Shown here: positions 9,617-18,699 of the stretch, piece after piece
Numbering within the stretch: position 1 is the stretch's first letter
Layout of the letters: every line of letters begins with the position of its first letter
Assembly (NCBI RefSeq): GCF_000380985.1
Contig: NZ_KB905693.1
Span: 62,001-126,000 of the forward strand
Direction: 5' to 3'
DNA length: 64,000 nucleotides
Source: Proteiniphilum acetatigenes DSM 18083
GTDB lineage: Bacteria; Bacteroidota; Bacteroidia; Bacteroidales; Dysgonomonadaceae
Position numbers and translations under genes: made by a program
Notes under the pieces: generated by a model
What the model saw: the letters and a program-made list of their open reading frames with translations, nothing else
Told to the model about the DNA's origin: nothing
Databases searched by the model: none

Positions 9617-9738
9617 ACAGAAATCAGGTGAATAATAGCGAAAAAACTTGCCCCTCCTGACGGAAAATATTATTTTTGAAATAGATAACATTTACACGGT
9701 CAATTATTCCAACCGACCCCATTTACAAAGAGATTATC

Positions 9739-10131
9739 ATGGGAAAAAGAAAGAAACCGATCCAATTCGACGACAAGCGCCTCTTCTATTCTATTCAGGA
9801 GGTAGCTGACCATTTTGCGGTCAATGTGTCTCTTTTACGTTTCTGGGAAAAGGAGTTCGAGAATATCAATCCAAAAAAAACGGCCGGAGGCACGCGCCAG
9901 TACACCCGGGAAGATATACAACAGGTGGAGATCGTGTATCATCTGGTAAAAGAGAAAGGGATGACGTTGGAAGGCGCCCGTCAGACACTGAAATCCAAAA
10001 AAGATGAGGAGGAGAAACGAGTGGAAATTCTTTCCAGGCTTACAGAAATAAAAAAAGAACTGCTATCGCTGGAGAGAGAATTCGACCGGCTCCATGAACA
10101 GCAGAAATACGCCAGAACAAAGACAGAATAA
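9739..10131 (+). CDS. MerR-family transcriptional regulator
   Basis: 130 residues. The N-terminal winged helix-turn-helix is clear (FYSIQEVADHFAVNVSLLRF, then WEKEF, GGTRQYTREDI), followed by a charged C-terminal helix (about 80-125) likely to form the dimerisation coiled coil. There is no Cys-rich or ligand-binding domain, so it belongs to the short MerR type widespread as a single copy in Bacteroidetes, whose signal is not known to me. It is followed by two hairpins (10144-10240) and then the NamZ-like gene. Confidence 0.9.
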   Translation: MGKRKKPIQFDDKRLFYSIQEVADHFAVNVSLLRFWEKEFENINPKKTAGGTRQYTREDIQQVEIVYHLVKEKGMTLEGARQTLKSKKDEEEKRVEILSRLTEIKKELLSLEREFDRLHEQQKYARTKTE

Positions 10132-10143
10132 CAATGAATTTTT

Positions 10144-10240
10144 GATTTGGGATTTGGAAATTATCTACATCCGACATCCCAATTCCGACATCCCAAATCT
10201 ATTTTCTAAAATGTGCTTCGCTCGATAAAGGATAGAAAAT
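10144..10240. repeat. Two adjacent inverted repeats between the MerR and NamZ-like genes
   Basis: GATTTGGGAT (10144-10153) pairs perfectly with ATCCCAAATC (10190-10199), and ATTTTCTA (10201-10208) pairs perfectly with TAGAAAAT (10233-10240). The loop of the first contains two GACATCCCAA-type units; a related GGAATTGGGATGT sequence recurs at 11455. Neither hairpin ends in a clear T-run, so this is not a standard terminator. Confidence 0.6.
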
Positions 10241-10269
10241 TCACTTTTAGTTTTTAGATCAAAATAAGT

Positions 10270-11436
10270 ATGAGAAAATATTTTTTACTACCGATTTTAC
10301 TCTTTTCTGTTCTTATTTTCGCTCAGAACGAACCGCCTGTAAAGGTTGGAGCTGAACGAACCGATGTTTATTTTCCCTTGTTGACAGGAAAACGGGTCGC
10401 CGTGATGACCAACCAGACAGGAATAGCCGGAGATGAACATTTAGTGGATATGCTGGTAAGGCATCAGTTCAATGTAGTAGGAATTTTTTCTCCTGAGCAT
10501 GGCTTTCGCGGTACAGCAGACGCCGGGGAACATGTAGCCAGTTCAATTGACGAGAAAACAGGTATTCCTATCTGGTCACTTTACGGCAGTGGAAGCGGTA
10601 AACCCTCACCGGACAAGATGAAACAGTTCGATGTACTGCTGTTCGACCTGCAGGATGTAGGACTTCGTTTCTATACCTATTACGCCAGCATGGCCCGTCT
10701 GATGGATACCTGTGCTGAACACGAAAAAAAGATGATCATACTGGACCGACCCAACCCAAACGGATTTTATGTAGATGGTCCGATTCTGGATATGAAACAT
10801 AAATCGGGTGTAGGCTGGTTGCCTATTCCTGTAGTACATGGCATGACCCTTGGCGAGTTGGCACTGATGATCAATGGGGAAAAATGGCTTCCCGGAGGCC
10901 GGGTATGTGATGTGGTAATCGTTACATGCGAAAATTATACCCATCAGACTCGTTATGAACTCCCCATCGCCCCCTCACCCAACCTCCCCAACATACACTC
11001 GATATATCTCTACCCTTCCACTTGCCTTTTCGAAGGAACGGTAATGAGTCTGGGGCGCGGTACATCATTCCCTTTTGAGGTATATGGACATCCGCAGTAT
11101 AAAGGATCTGACTTTTCATTTACTCCCCGGAGTGTACCCGGTGCCAAGAATCCGCCATTGCTCAATAAAAAATGTTACGGTGTGGATCTGCGGAATATTT
11201 CTAATGAATTGATCTGGGAAAACAGATTCGATCTCTCTTATGTGATCGACGCCTACAATAACCTGAGTATGGGAGAGAAATTCTTTACCTCTTTCTTCGA
11301 AAAACTGGTCGGAGTGGATTATATCCGCAAAGATATCATTGCCGGAAAATCAGCCGGAGAGATCAGGCAAAAATGGGCTTCAGATGTGGATACTTTCAAA
11401 CAGCAGCGAAAACCCTACCTTCTCTACCCGGAATAA
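10270..11436 (+). CDS. namZ: DUF1343 family, NamZ-type exo-beta-N-acetylmuramidase
   Basis: 388 residues with a signal peptide (residues 1-18, ending FAQ) and a full-length DUF1343 domain. This family, founded on Bacillus NamZ and now GH171, removes N-acetylmuramic acid from the non-reducing ends of peptidoglycan fragments outside the cytoplasm. Segments FSPEHGFRG, LLFDLQDVGLRFYTY and LDRPNPNGFYVDGP are family-typical conserved blocks around the proposed active site. In this organism it would act in the periplasm in cell-wall recycling or salvage. No dedicated MurNAc genes are visible nearby. Symbol is given by family similarity; activity on this exact protein is inferred. Confidence 0.85.
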   Translation: MRKYFLLPILLFSVLIFAQNEPPVKVGAERTDVYFPLLTGKRVAVMTNQTGIAGDEHLVDMLVRHQFNVVGIFSPEHGFRGTADAGEHVASSIDEKTGIPIWSLYGSGSGKPSPDKMKQFDVLLFDLQDVGLRFYTYYASMARLMDTCAEHEKKMIILDRPNPNGFYVDGPILDMKHKSGVGWLPIPVVHGMTLGELALMINGEKWLPGGRVCDVVIVTCENYTHQTRYELPIAPSPNLPNIHSIYLYPSTCLFEGTVMSLGRGTSFPFEVYGHPQYKGSDFSFTPRSVPGAKNPPLLNKKCYGVDLRNISNELIWENRFDLSYVIDAYNNLSMGEKFFTSFFEKLVGVDYIRKDIIAGKSAGEIRQKWASDVDTFKQQRKPYLLYPE

Positions 11437-11508
11437 TCCGGAATGCTAGATGTAGGAATTGGGATGTGGAATATCGGTGAATTACCGGAAACCGGTAGAA
11501 GAAAGGAC

Positions 11509-11796
11509 TTAGCGCGTAAACCTCACATCGTTATAATCTGAGGTTTTGTCGAAAACGGCCCGGGCAAACGGACATAATGGTAAAATCTTTATACCGCGTC
11601 CTCTTGCAAATTCCACTGCTTCGGCTACCAGTTGCTTTCCCAAACCCTGTCCTTCATACCGGAGATTTACTTCCGTATGGTCTATGATAAAAACATTGTC
11701 GTTCATCCAGACATACGTCATTTCCGCGGCGCGGTGTCCTTCATCCCTGATGAAAAATGCGCCTTTTTCTCCATTGTCTTTATGTTTCAATTCCAT
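11509..11796 (-). CDS. yjdJ: YjdJ-type GNAT N-acetyltransferase
   Basis: A 95-residue minimal GNAT fold. It begins LKHKDNGEKGAFFI and contains the acetyl-CoA loop YEGQGLGKQLV (about 48-58) and the late core motif ILPLCPFARAVFDK with conserved Cys and Phe residues. This is the short, one-domain YjdJ/NATD1-like class. Its 5' end overlaps the 3' end of the YjdI-type ferredoxin by 17 bp, and the same pair occurs in E. coli (yjdI-yjdJ), so the two are translationally linked. The acceptor substrate is not known. Confidence 0.85.
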   Translation of the reverse strand: MELKHKDNGEKGAFFIRDEGHRAAEMTYVWMNDNVFIIDHTEVNLRYEGQGLGKQLVAEAVEFARGRGIKILPLCPFARAVFDKTSDYNDVRFTR

Positions 11797-12022
11797 TTTC
11801 TTCCCCCTTATTATAGAAATAACTTAAAGCTCCCGACGGGCATTTTTCCACCTGTCCGACAATCTGTTCCGTAGATGCCCCGTAAGGATCGATCCAGGGA
11901 CGCACTTTAGGGTTAAATACTCCGGGGAGCCCTTTCCAACAAAACGTGGCATGCTGACACAGGTCTGGTTTCCAGACAACGGTTACCTCACCATTGGAAT
12001 ATTTTTTGATAATATTTTCCAT
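11780..12022 (-). CDS. yjdI: YjdI-type divergent 4Fe-4S mono-cluster protein
   Basis: 80 residues, all within the Fer4_19 (divergent 4Fe-4S mono-cluster) family. Visible metal-ligand candidates are the CQHATFC segment near residues 22-28 and VEKCPSGAL near residue 60, a Cys-Pro motif typical of ferredoxins. It probably binds a single iron-sulphur cluster and transfers electrons or senses redox; the partner is unknown. It is the promoter-proximal member of a two-gene operon with the overlapping YjdJ acetyltransferase gene. Confidence 0.87.
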   Translation of the reverse strand: MENIIKKYSNGEVTVVWKPDLCQHATFCWKGLPGVFNPKVRPWIDPYGASTEQIVGQVEKCPSGALSYFYNKGEENGIET

Positions 12023-12425
12023 GTTTCTGCTAAATCAGGTTGTTAATAATCAATGTATTTCTCAAATGCAAATATAGAGAATTTCTTTTTGCTCCAATCA
12101 AAATATACAGCCAGATTGTAAATTGGCTTATTGCTCATCGATCAGTCATACAATATGGTATATATTAAGACCGGAGGTATATCTGTAAGAAAGGGAAAAC
12201 AGACACGACGGCTCCTGGAGAGTTCAACATAAACAAAACCACAAGAACGGTTTGAGTTATTTTTTGTATTTTTGCATGTCATTGCGTCATTTTGACGGCG
12301 TGATCCCGGGAAAAACAGGTTCCGGGAACAAAACATCATCACAAAACAGGATAAAACCGCATGAGCGAAACAAGATGATCGCCGGTTACATGCGGTTTTC
12401 ATGTGACTAATTCAATTATGTTCGT
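12023..12425 (+). promoter_or_regulatory. Intergenic region with valS promoter and structured leader
   Basis: No gene is supported in this 403-bp gap. TATTTTTG at 12267-12274 matches the -7 promoter box for valS. Downstream the leader can form two hairpins: CCCGGGAA with TTCCGGG (12305-12326, one bulge), and an 11-bp perfect stem AAAACCGCATG (12353-12363) with CATGCGGTTTT (12389-12399), ending 27 nt before the start codon. The placement suggests attenuation or translational control of the synthetase gene, but no T-box or known leader class is recognised. An 86-codon minus-strand frame in the same region has no protein-like features. Confidence 0.55.
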
Positions 12426-15050
12426 ATGGAGATTGCAAGCAAATACAACCCCGCAGAGGTAGAAGAGAAGTGGTACAGATACTGGATGAACAATAAGTTT
12501 TTCCACTCCGAGCCGGATGACCGTGAACCATTCACCATAGTCATTCCACCACCTAACGTCACCGGCGTACTGCATATGGGACATATGCTCAACAACACGA
12601 TCCAGGATGTGCTGGTACGCAGGGCACGGATGCAGGGAAAGAATGCCTGCTGGGTGCCCGGCACAGACCATGCCTCCATCGCTACCGAAGCAAAGGTGGT
12701 GAACAGGCTGGCTGCACAGGGTATTAAAAAGAGCGATCTTACCAGGGATGAGTTCCTCAAGCATGCATGGGACTGGACACACGAGCATGGAGGGATCATC
12801 CTGGAACAGTTGAAGAAACTGGGCGCTTCATGTGACTGGGACAGGACAGCTTTCACCATGGATGAGACCCGTTCGGAGAGTGTGCTGAAAGTATTTTGCG
12901 ACCTGCACGACAAAGGGCTGATCTACCGCGGAGTACGGATGGTCAACTGGGATCCTAAAGCTCTTACTGCACTTTCGGACGAAGAGGTGATCCACAGGGA
13001 AGTGAACGGTAAACTCTATTATCTACGATATAAAATTGAGGGTGATCCCGACGGAGGATACGCAGTGGTCGCCACTACCCGCCCCGAAACTATCATGGGT
13101 GATACAGCCATGTGTATCCATCCCGATGATCCCAAAAACATTCATCTGAAAGGAAAAAAAGTGATTGTTCCTTTAGTCAGCCGGGCTATTCCTGTAATTG
13201 AAGATGATTATGTGGATATCGAATTCGGTACCGGTTGCCTGAAAGTGACCCCGGCACACGATGTGAACGATTATATGCTGGGAGAAAAATACAACCTACC
13301 CTCTATCGATATATTCAATCAGGACGGCACGCTCAACGAGAACGGTGACCGGTACGTAGGGATGGATCGTTTCGAGGTACGCAAGCTGATCGAAAAAGAT
13401 CTGGAAGAGGCTGGGTTATTGGAAAAGGTGGAACCTTACACTAACAAAGTGGGCTTTTCGGAACGTACCGATGTCCCCATCGAGCCGAAGCTCTCGATGC
13501 AGTGGTTCCTGAAAATGGACGACCTGGCACGTCCCGCTATCAAAGCGGTAGAAGATGGCACTATCCGTTTTTATCCCGAAAAATATAAGAACACCTACCG
13601 CCACTGGATGGAAAACATCAAGGACTGGTGTATCAGTCGACAGTTGTGGTGGGGACACCGGATACCGGCTTACTTCCTGCCCCAGGGAGGATACGTGGTG
13701 GCTATGAGCCGGGAGGAGGCATTCGAAAAAGCATTGGCAAAAGTGGATTATCCGCTGACTATCGACGATCTGAAGCAGGACGAGGATGTGCTTGATACCT
13801 GGTTCTCCTCCTGGTTATGGCCTATCTCGGTATTCGACGGAATCAACCACCCGGATAACAAAGAGATTGCCTACTACTATCCCACGAGTGACCTGGTGAC
13901 CGCTCCCGAAATCATTTTCTTCTGGGTGGCCCGCATGATCATGGCCGGGTATGAGTACCGTAACGAACCTTGCTTCCGGAATGTATACTTCACGGGGATC
14001 GTACGCGACAAACTGGGTCGCAAGATGTCCAAATCACTTGGTAACTCACCCGACCCTATCGAACTGATGGAGAAGTACGGGGCTGACGGCGTACGTATGG
14101 GTATGCTGCTCACTTCACCTGCCGGGAACGACCTGCCTTTCGATGAATCGGTCTGCGAACAGGGACGCAATTTCAACAACAAGATATGGAATGCTTTTCG
14201 CCTTATTAAAGGATGGGAAGTCGATGAGAACATACCCCGGCCGGAGACGGCAATAATCGCAGAGATCTGGTTCCTGAATAAACTCTCCGAAACTATCACC
14301 GAGTTAGACGACCTCTTCTCCAAATACCGTCTCTCCGAAGCCCTCATGCTGCTTTACAAACTTTTCTGGGATGAATTCTCCTCATGGTACCTTGAAATAA
14401 TCAAACCTCCCTACCAACAGCCTATTGACGCGGAGACATACAAGGTAACCCTTTATTATTTCGATGCGCTGATGCGCCTGCTGCACCCCTTTATGCCGTT
14501 TATCACTGAAGAACTGTGGCAGGCTTTGCAGGACAGGGAACCCGGCAACAGCATCATGATCACCCTTCAACCGGAACAAGGTCTGATCGACAACGTGCTG
14601 CTGGCCGATTTCGAAACAATGAAAGAGGTCGTTGCCGGAGTACGTACTATCCGTCTGGAGAAGAGTATTCCCATTAAGGATGAACTGGAGTTGCAGGTGA
14701 CCGGTAAGCATAACCACAGTTACAACAGCGTGATCTCCAAGATGTGCCGTCTCTCCTCGGTCTCATTGGTTTCCGAAAAGCAGCCGGGTGCGCCGGGCTT
14801 CCTGGTGGGCACCACAGAATACAGTATCCCTTTGGCCGACAAAATAGATGTGGAGGCCGAATTACGAAAACTGAAAGCGGAGCTCGCCTATACCGAAGGT
14901 TTTTTACAGTCGGTATTAAAAAAACTGGGTAACGAACGGTTTGTGCAGAATGCCAAACCGGAGATCGTAGAAGGCGAGCGCAAGAAACAGGCCGATGCAG
15001 AAAGTAAAATCGCTCTGCTGAAAGAGAATATTGCGATATTGGAGAAATAA
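12426..15050 (+). CDS. valS: Valyl-tRNA synthetase
   Basis: Charges tRNA-Val with valine in the cytoplasm. The 874-residue length is normal for bacterial ValRS. The class I signatures are present: HMGH at residues 50-53 (in [14 protein letters not shown]) and KMSKS at 533-537. The CP1 editing domain lies between ([12 protein letters not shown]), the anticodon-binding domain follows at about 590-740, and the last 70 residues are the usual ValRS coiled-coil arm. The start is fixed by [20 protein letters not shown], the conserved N-terminus. A structured leader precedes it. The next gene is 83 bp downstream on the same strand. Confidence 0.98.
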   Translation: MEIASKYNPAEVEEKWYRYWMNNKFFHSEPDDREPFTIVIPPPNVTGVLHMGHMLNNTIQDVLVRRARMQGKNACWVPGTDHASIATEAKVVNRLAAQGIKKSDLTRDEFLKHAWDWTHEHGGIILEQLKKLGASCDWDRTAFTMDETRSESVLKVFCDLHDKGLIYRGVRMVNWDPKALTALSDEEVIHREVNGKLYYLRYKIEGDPDGGYAVVATTRPETIMGDTAMCIHPDDPKNIHLKGKKVIVPLVSRAIPVIEDDYVDIEFGTGCLKVTPAHDVNDYMLGEKYNLPSIDIFNQDGTLNENGDRYVGMDRFEVRKLIEKDLEEAGLLEKVEPYTNKVGFSERTDVPIEPKLSMQWFLKMDDLARPAIKAVEDGTIRFYPEKYKNTYRHWMENIKDWCISRQLWWGHRIPAYFLPQGGYVVAMSREEAFEKALAKVDYPLTIDDLKQDEDVLDTWFSSWLWPISVFDGINHPDNKEIAYYYPTSDLVTAPEIIFFWVARMIMAGYEYRNEPCFRNVYFTGIVRDKLGRKMSKSLGNSPDPIELMEKYGADGVRMGMLLTSPAGNDLPFDESVCEQGRNFNNKIWNAFRLIKGWEVDENIPRPETAIIAEIWFLNKLSETITELDDLFSKYRLSEALMLLYKLFWDEFSSWYLEIIKPPYQQPIDAETYKVTLYYFDALMRLLHPFMPFITEELWQALQDREPGNSIMITLQPEQGLIDNVLLADFETMKEVVAGVRTIRLEKSIPIKDELELQVTGKHNHSYNSVISKMCRLSSVSLVSEKQPGAPGFLVGTTEYSIPLADKIDVEAELRKLKAELAYTEGFLQSVLKKLGNERFVQNAKPEIVEGERKKQADAESKIALLKENIAILEK

Positions 15051-15081
15051 ATACAGGACAGCAGTTTGTATATTATATCCA

Positions 15082-15106
15082 GGATACCGGGCTCTGTCCG
15101 GTATTC
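15082..15106 (+). terminator. Possible hairpin terminator after valS
   Basis: GGATACCGG and CCGGTATTCC form a stem of 7 perfect pairs (15084-15090 with 15098-15104) and one or two more with a mismatch. No T-run follows, so it could be an mRNA-end or processing hairpin rather than an intrinsic terminator. Confidence 0.35.
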
Positions 15107-15133
15107 CCTAAAACTCTCAAACACGGCTGAATA

Positions 15134-16003
15134 ATGAGTGATACCTTAACACATATTCTGCCTTATATTACTTCCCGTCTGGAAGAAAGGGTAGTAAACG
15201 TCAAGTCGGTTTCCGGCGGGGATATCTCTTCGGCATACCGCGTGGATACCGCAACGGGACAATACTTCCTGAAAGTGAACAACGCTCCTTTTGCCCTGGA
15301 AATGTTCTACTCGGAACAGGAGGGATTACAAGCCATTGAAGAATCCAAAACTATCGCTGTTCCCCGTGTGCATTTTGTCGACTCCATTGACGGGCAAGCC
15401 TTTCTCCTGATGGATCTTGTGGAAAGCAAACGCCCGGCTTCCTCCGATTATCAACGCCTGGGTAGTCAATTGGCCGGATTACACCAATGTTCACAAGCAG
15501 ACTTTGGATTTTCTTCCGATAATTTTATCGGCAGTCTGCCCCAGCAAAATCATCCTCATACCAACTGGGCTGAATTCTATTGGTTCGAGCGTATTCTCCC
15601 TCAACTTCAACTGGCACTCAGGAACAGATTGATACAACCACAAATAATACCGGAAGAAGGGAAAGCCATTAGCCTATTTCGGGAGATCTTCGGCAATATA
15701 AAGCCTGCATTGCTGCATGGCGACCTCTGGGGTGGCAATTACCTGATCGCAACCGATGGGACCCCTTACCTGATTGACCCTGCTGTCTATTACGGCCACT
15801 CTGTGGTCGATATTGCCATGAGTCGCCTCTTCGGCGGTTTCGGATCGGAGTTTTACGATGCCTATCACGAAATCATCCCCCAATCGGTTTATTACGATAT
15901 CCAAATCGATCTGTATCAACTCTATTACCTGCTGGTACACCTCAACCTCTTCGGCAGTGGGTACTACTCTTCCGTCTCATCCATCCTGAAAAGATATTTT
16001 TGA
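15134..16003 (+). CDS. Fructosamine/ketosamine-3-kinase family protein
   Basis: 289 residues of the fructosamine kinase family, aminoglycoside-phosphotransferase fold. The family phosphorylates sugar adducts on protein lysines so that they fall off, a deglycation repair; bacterial members prefer ribulosamine or erythrulosamine. The N-terminal lobe has GGDISSAYRVDTATGQYFLKVN, with the ATP-binding Lys. The catalytic loop is LLHGDLWGGNYL (about 192-203), and IDPAVYYGHSVVDIAM contains the metal-binding Asp in the DPA motif. It follows valS at 83 bp and may share its transcript. Family call is firm; physiological substrate is inferred. Confidence 0.9.
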   Translation: MSDTLTHILPYITSRLEERVVNVKSVSGGDISSAYRVDTATGQYFLKVNNAPFALEMFYSEQEGLQAIEESKTIAVPRVHFVDSIDGQAFLLMDLVESKRPASSDYQRLGSQLAGLHQCSQADFGFSSDNFIGSLPQQNHPHTNWAEFYWFERILPQLQLALRNRLIQPQIIPEEGKAISLFREIFGNIKPALLHGDLWGGNYLIATDGTPYLIDPAVYYGHSVVDIAMSRLFGGFGSEFYDAYHEIIPQSVYYDIQIDLYQLYYLLVHLNLFGSGYYSSVSSILKRYF

Positions 16004-16098
16004 GATAAACGGATAAACCAACGTTAACATTCAGGGAAGCAACATCTGTAAAGCTAAATATCTACTAATCTATATATTTTTTGCAACTTTGTAGGATT

Positions 16099-16401
16099 AT
16101 GGTAAAAAAAATATGCATCTTATTCACCTTTTACCGGTATTATATCTGGGTATCTCTTCTTGTCAATCTGATTTGTACTTTTTTCTTATGGAAAAACGGG
16201 ATTGGCATGTATCCAATGCTATTCTGGTTCAAGATATTTACAATGGGAGTATCATTCTATCTTATAAATGATTACAGGAAGCAGATATACTTTTATTTCC
16301 ACAATTTTGGCCTTTCTAAAAAAGTACTCTGGATATTCTCTCTCCTGTTTGACCTGCTACTGTTCTTCGCTATGATGATTTTGGCCTATAATCTTCGATA
16401 A
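16099..16401 (+). CDS. Small polytopic membrane protein, unknown function
   Basis: About 100 residues with three to four hydrophobic segments (near residues 12-32, 40-58 and 78-98) and a basic N-terminus (MVKKICILFTFYRYYIW). The ATG at 16099 is preferred to an upstream TTG at 16081 because the upstream codons overlap a promoter-like CAACTTTG. It ends 43 bp before a lone ABC ATPase gene on the same strand, so it may be the membrane partner or part of it, although it is far smaller than a normal permease. I do not recognise the family. Confidence 0.7.
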   Translation: MVKKICILFTFYRYYIWVSLLVNLICTFFLWKNGIGMYPMLFWFKIFTMGVSFYLINDYRKQIYFYFHNFGLSKKVLWIFSLLFDLLLFFAMMILAYNLR

Positions 16402-16444
16402 ATAATTTTCGTTCCTATATCCTGATGTAAAACATAATTAAGAG

Positions 16445-17095
16445 ATGAAACATGCATTGGAAATAAGTAGTGTCCGGTTGCTATTTGGAGAAAGACTTAT
16501 TCTTTCGGACGTTTACCTGAAAATTGAAACCGGAAATATAGTGGGGCTACTCGGACAGAATGGATGTGGAAAATCTTGTCTGATGCGCGGCGTTTACGGG
16601 ACGCTCACCTGCGAGAAATCCATCAGCATTGACGATATCTATTTTTTCGATATTTACAAACAGCCCCATTTAATGCGCTATCTTCCTCAACACTATTTTA
16701 TCCCAAAATGGCTCTCCTTAAAACGGATTTTTCACGATTTCCGTGTTGATTATACTGCATTCGCTCAACTCTTTCCCGAATTCCAGGATCGCGAAAAAGC
16801 GAAGATAAAAGATCTCTCAGGCGGGATGCACCGTCTGGTGGAATTATATGTCATTTTAAAATCCGATACTCAATTTATATTACTTGATGAACCTTTTACT
16901 CATATCAGCCCCGTATATAATGATATAATAGAAAATATCATCCTTTCAGAAGCAGGCAATAAAGGTTTTTTAGTAACGGACCACATGTATCGTCGTATCC
17001 GGAAAATTTGCGATCCGGTCTATCTACTCTCAAACGGGAAAACACATTTGGTAAAAGAGGAGGAAGATTTAAGGGAATTAAGGTACGTTCCTTAG
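16445..17095 (+). CDS. ABC transporter ATP-binding protein
   Basis: 216 residues making one nucleotide-binding domain. Walker A is GQNGCGKS (37-44), the signature is LSGGMHR (about 124-130, with Met-His after the SGG instead of the usual Gln-Arg), and Walker B is FILLDEPF (about 146-153). The D- and H-loops (VTDHMYRRI) are recognisable. It follows the small membrane protein by 43 bp and no other permease is near; the unit is probably a minimal ABC system with unknown cargo. Its last 18 bp overlap the 3' end of the convergent EamA gene. Confidence 0.88.
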   Translation: MKHALEISSVRLLFGERLILSDVYLKIETGNIVGLLGQNGCGKSCLMRGVYGTLTCEKSISIDDIYFFDIYKQPHLMRYLPQHYFIPKWLSLKRIFHDFRVDYTAFAQLFPEFQDREKAKIKDLSGGMHRLVELYVILKSDTQFILLDEPFTHISPVYNDIIENIILSEAGNKGFLVTDHMYRRIRKICDPVYLLSNGKTHLVKEEEDLRELRYVP

Positions 17096-17986
17096 TGACA
17101 TCCTCGATTTCGTTTGCGTTACAATATACACACCCACAAATATCAACAGGGAGGCAATGCCTTTTACCCACCCGAATGTTCCTATCCCGATAACAACGGA
17201 CACAATTGTCCCAACAACTGGTTGCATGTAATTATACATGCTTACGATTGTTGCATGAAGCGTCTTTTGCCCCACCATAATCAGCACATAGGCGAAGAAT
17301 GTTCCGAAGAAAACAACATACCCGACTTCCAACCAGACATCGACAGGGAAAGACATAGATATCATTTCCGATAAATCATGAAATGAGAAAGGAATGAAGC
17401 ATAGAGAAGCATAGGTAAACATCCATTTCATCAACGTAAAAACATGATACCGGGAGATCAATCCTTTAAAAAATGTCAGATAACAGGCAAAACTAATCTG
17501 AGCAAACAAGCACAACATATCGCCCCAGATATTGCCGGAAATGCCGATATCATTGTAATTACTTAAAATAAGAATCAACGCACCCACGGCGCCTATAATC
17601 ACACCAAAAATTTTCATCGGAATCACTGGCTCCTTTAAAAACAGGATCCCCAGTATCAACGTAGCAATCGGTAAGGATGTAGTGATTATCGTCGCATCTA
17701 TCGGCGAGGTAAGCGATAATCCAAAGATAAACATTCCTTGATTGAAGACAATACCCAGTAATGCGGCAAAAAACAATAACAGAAGATCTCGCTTGGAGAC
17801 TTTTTCTTTGGGGGCAAAAAATGAAGCAATCCAGAAACAAAGTGCAGCGCCCATCATGCGCATCGAAGTCAATGACAGACTTGTAATACCTGCGTTCATC
17901 GCCATTTTGCCGACCGGCGACATAAGCCCCCACATACTTGCGGCTGCAAACAATGCAATATGGGCTTTGACTATTTTACTATTCAT
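17078..17986 (-). CDS. EamA/DMT-family transporter
   Basis: 302 residues with about ten hydrophobic helices in two repeated EamA halves: the first begins HIALFAAASMWGLMSPVGKM, the second ISGNIWGDMLCLFAQISFACYL. DMT transporters of this type export small metabolites or amino acids across the inner membrane; the substrate cannot be inferred. The C-terminus is basic (TQTKSRMSLRNVP), consistent with cytoplasmic placement. It converges on the ABC ATPase gene with an 18-bp overlap. A decayed partial copy of this gene lies at 19251-19612 on the same strand, beyond a toxin-antitoxin pair. Confidence 0.92.
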   Translation of the reverse strand: MNSKIVKAHIALFAAASMWGLMSPVGKMAMNAGITSLSLTSMRMMGAALCFWIASFFAPKEKVSKRDLLLLFFAALLGIVFNQGMFIFGLSLTSPIDATIITTSLPIATLILGILFLKEPVIPMKIFGVIIGAVGALILILSNYNDIGISGNIWGDMLCLFAQISFACYLTFFKGLISRYHVFTLMKWMFTYASLCFIPFSFHDLSEMISMSFPVDVWLEVGYVVFFGTFFAYVLIMVGQKTLHATIVSMYNYMQPVVGTIVSVVIGIGTFGWVKGIASLLIFVGVYIVTQTKSRMSLRNVP

Positions 17987-18406
17987 ATTTCTTTTGAAAC
18001 AAAATTAATATAAAAAAAGACCTGAAGCGTCTTTTCCCATAGACTGTTTCATTTCGTATCCCTAAACACCTTTGGCGTTACTAATAACACCTGTAAAAGC
18101 GTATCAAAAAATTTGTGAGCTACATGAGCACAAAACATTAAAATCACACAGCAACACGCAAGTTTTGTTTATGCCAATGAAGCTGATTTATTAAATGTTA
18201 TTCTTTTCGGAATAACAGCAAAAGAATGACGTGGTAACAATCCTGATAAAAACGGAAATATCAGAAACTTTCTGTACATTAATCCGCTAAGCTGCCGAAC
18301 TGTTGTCCGCAATATTCGGCAAAAATAAATACTGAAATATTCCGTACAAAAATCTGTTTGTGCGGATTTTTTACGTACATTTGTGTTGAGTTAAAAATTA
18401 GATGTT
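17987..18406 (+). promoter_or_regulatory. AT-rich gap with inverted repeats and a promoter for the toxin-antitoxin pair
   Basis: No gene is seen in these 420 bp. TACATTTG (18376-18383) matches the -7 box, with TTTG (18357-18360) upstream, and should drive the antitoxin gene at 18407. Two inverted repeats precede it: TGTTATTC/GAATAACA (18196-18203 with 18210-18217) and GCCGAA/TTCGGC (18294-18299 with 18315-18320). The second could be an operator for the ribbon-helix-helix antitoxin, which is an inference from its position. Confidence 0.5.
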
Positions 18407-18697
18407 ATGAATACAAAGGCAAAAACGCAAGCACGATTTGATGCGAGACTTTCAAAAGAGCAAAAAGATTTTTTTGAAAGAGCCGCACTTTTGGGTGGGT
18501 ATAGGAGCTTGACCGATTTTGTTGTTTTAACAGTGCAAGAAAAAGCAAAAGAAATCATAAAAGAAAAAGAACAAATAATCGCTTCTGAAAAAGACAGCGA
18601 GATTTTCTTTAATGCGATAACAAAAGTGAATAAACCAAACCAAAATTTGGTGAGTGCATTAGATGATTACAATGCTTTTATATCAAAAGGAAAATAA
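18407..18697 (+). CDS. DUF1778 (TacA-type) antitoxin
   Basis: 96 residues. The N-terminal half is a ribbon-helix-helix DNA-binding domain (ARFDARLSKEQKDFFERAAL, then GGYRSLTDFVVLTVQ) and the charged C-terminal tail (about 60-96) is the part that neutralises the toxin in TacA homologues. DUF1778 proteins repress their own operon together with the toxin. The GNAT toxin gene starts 2 bp after the stop codon, the standard arrangement. Its AT-rich composition differs from neighbours such as valS, which suggests acquisition by transfer. Confidence 0.93.
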   Translation: MNTKAKTQARFDARLSKEQKDFFERAALLGGYRSLTDFVVLTVQEKAKEIIKEKEQIIASEKDSEIFFNAITKVNKPNQNLVSALDDYNAFISKGK

Positions 18698-18699
18698 CA

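Noticed and set aside
12142-12402. 86-codon minus-strand frame in the valS leader
   Set aside because: Cysteine and arginine-rich, no family pattern, no promoter or ribosome-site evidence, and it overlaps the valS leader hairpins.
16081-16098. Upstream TTG start of the small membrane protein
   Set aside because: The codons overlap promoter-like sequence and do not lengthen a sensible hydrophobic start.
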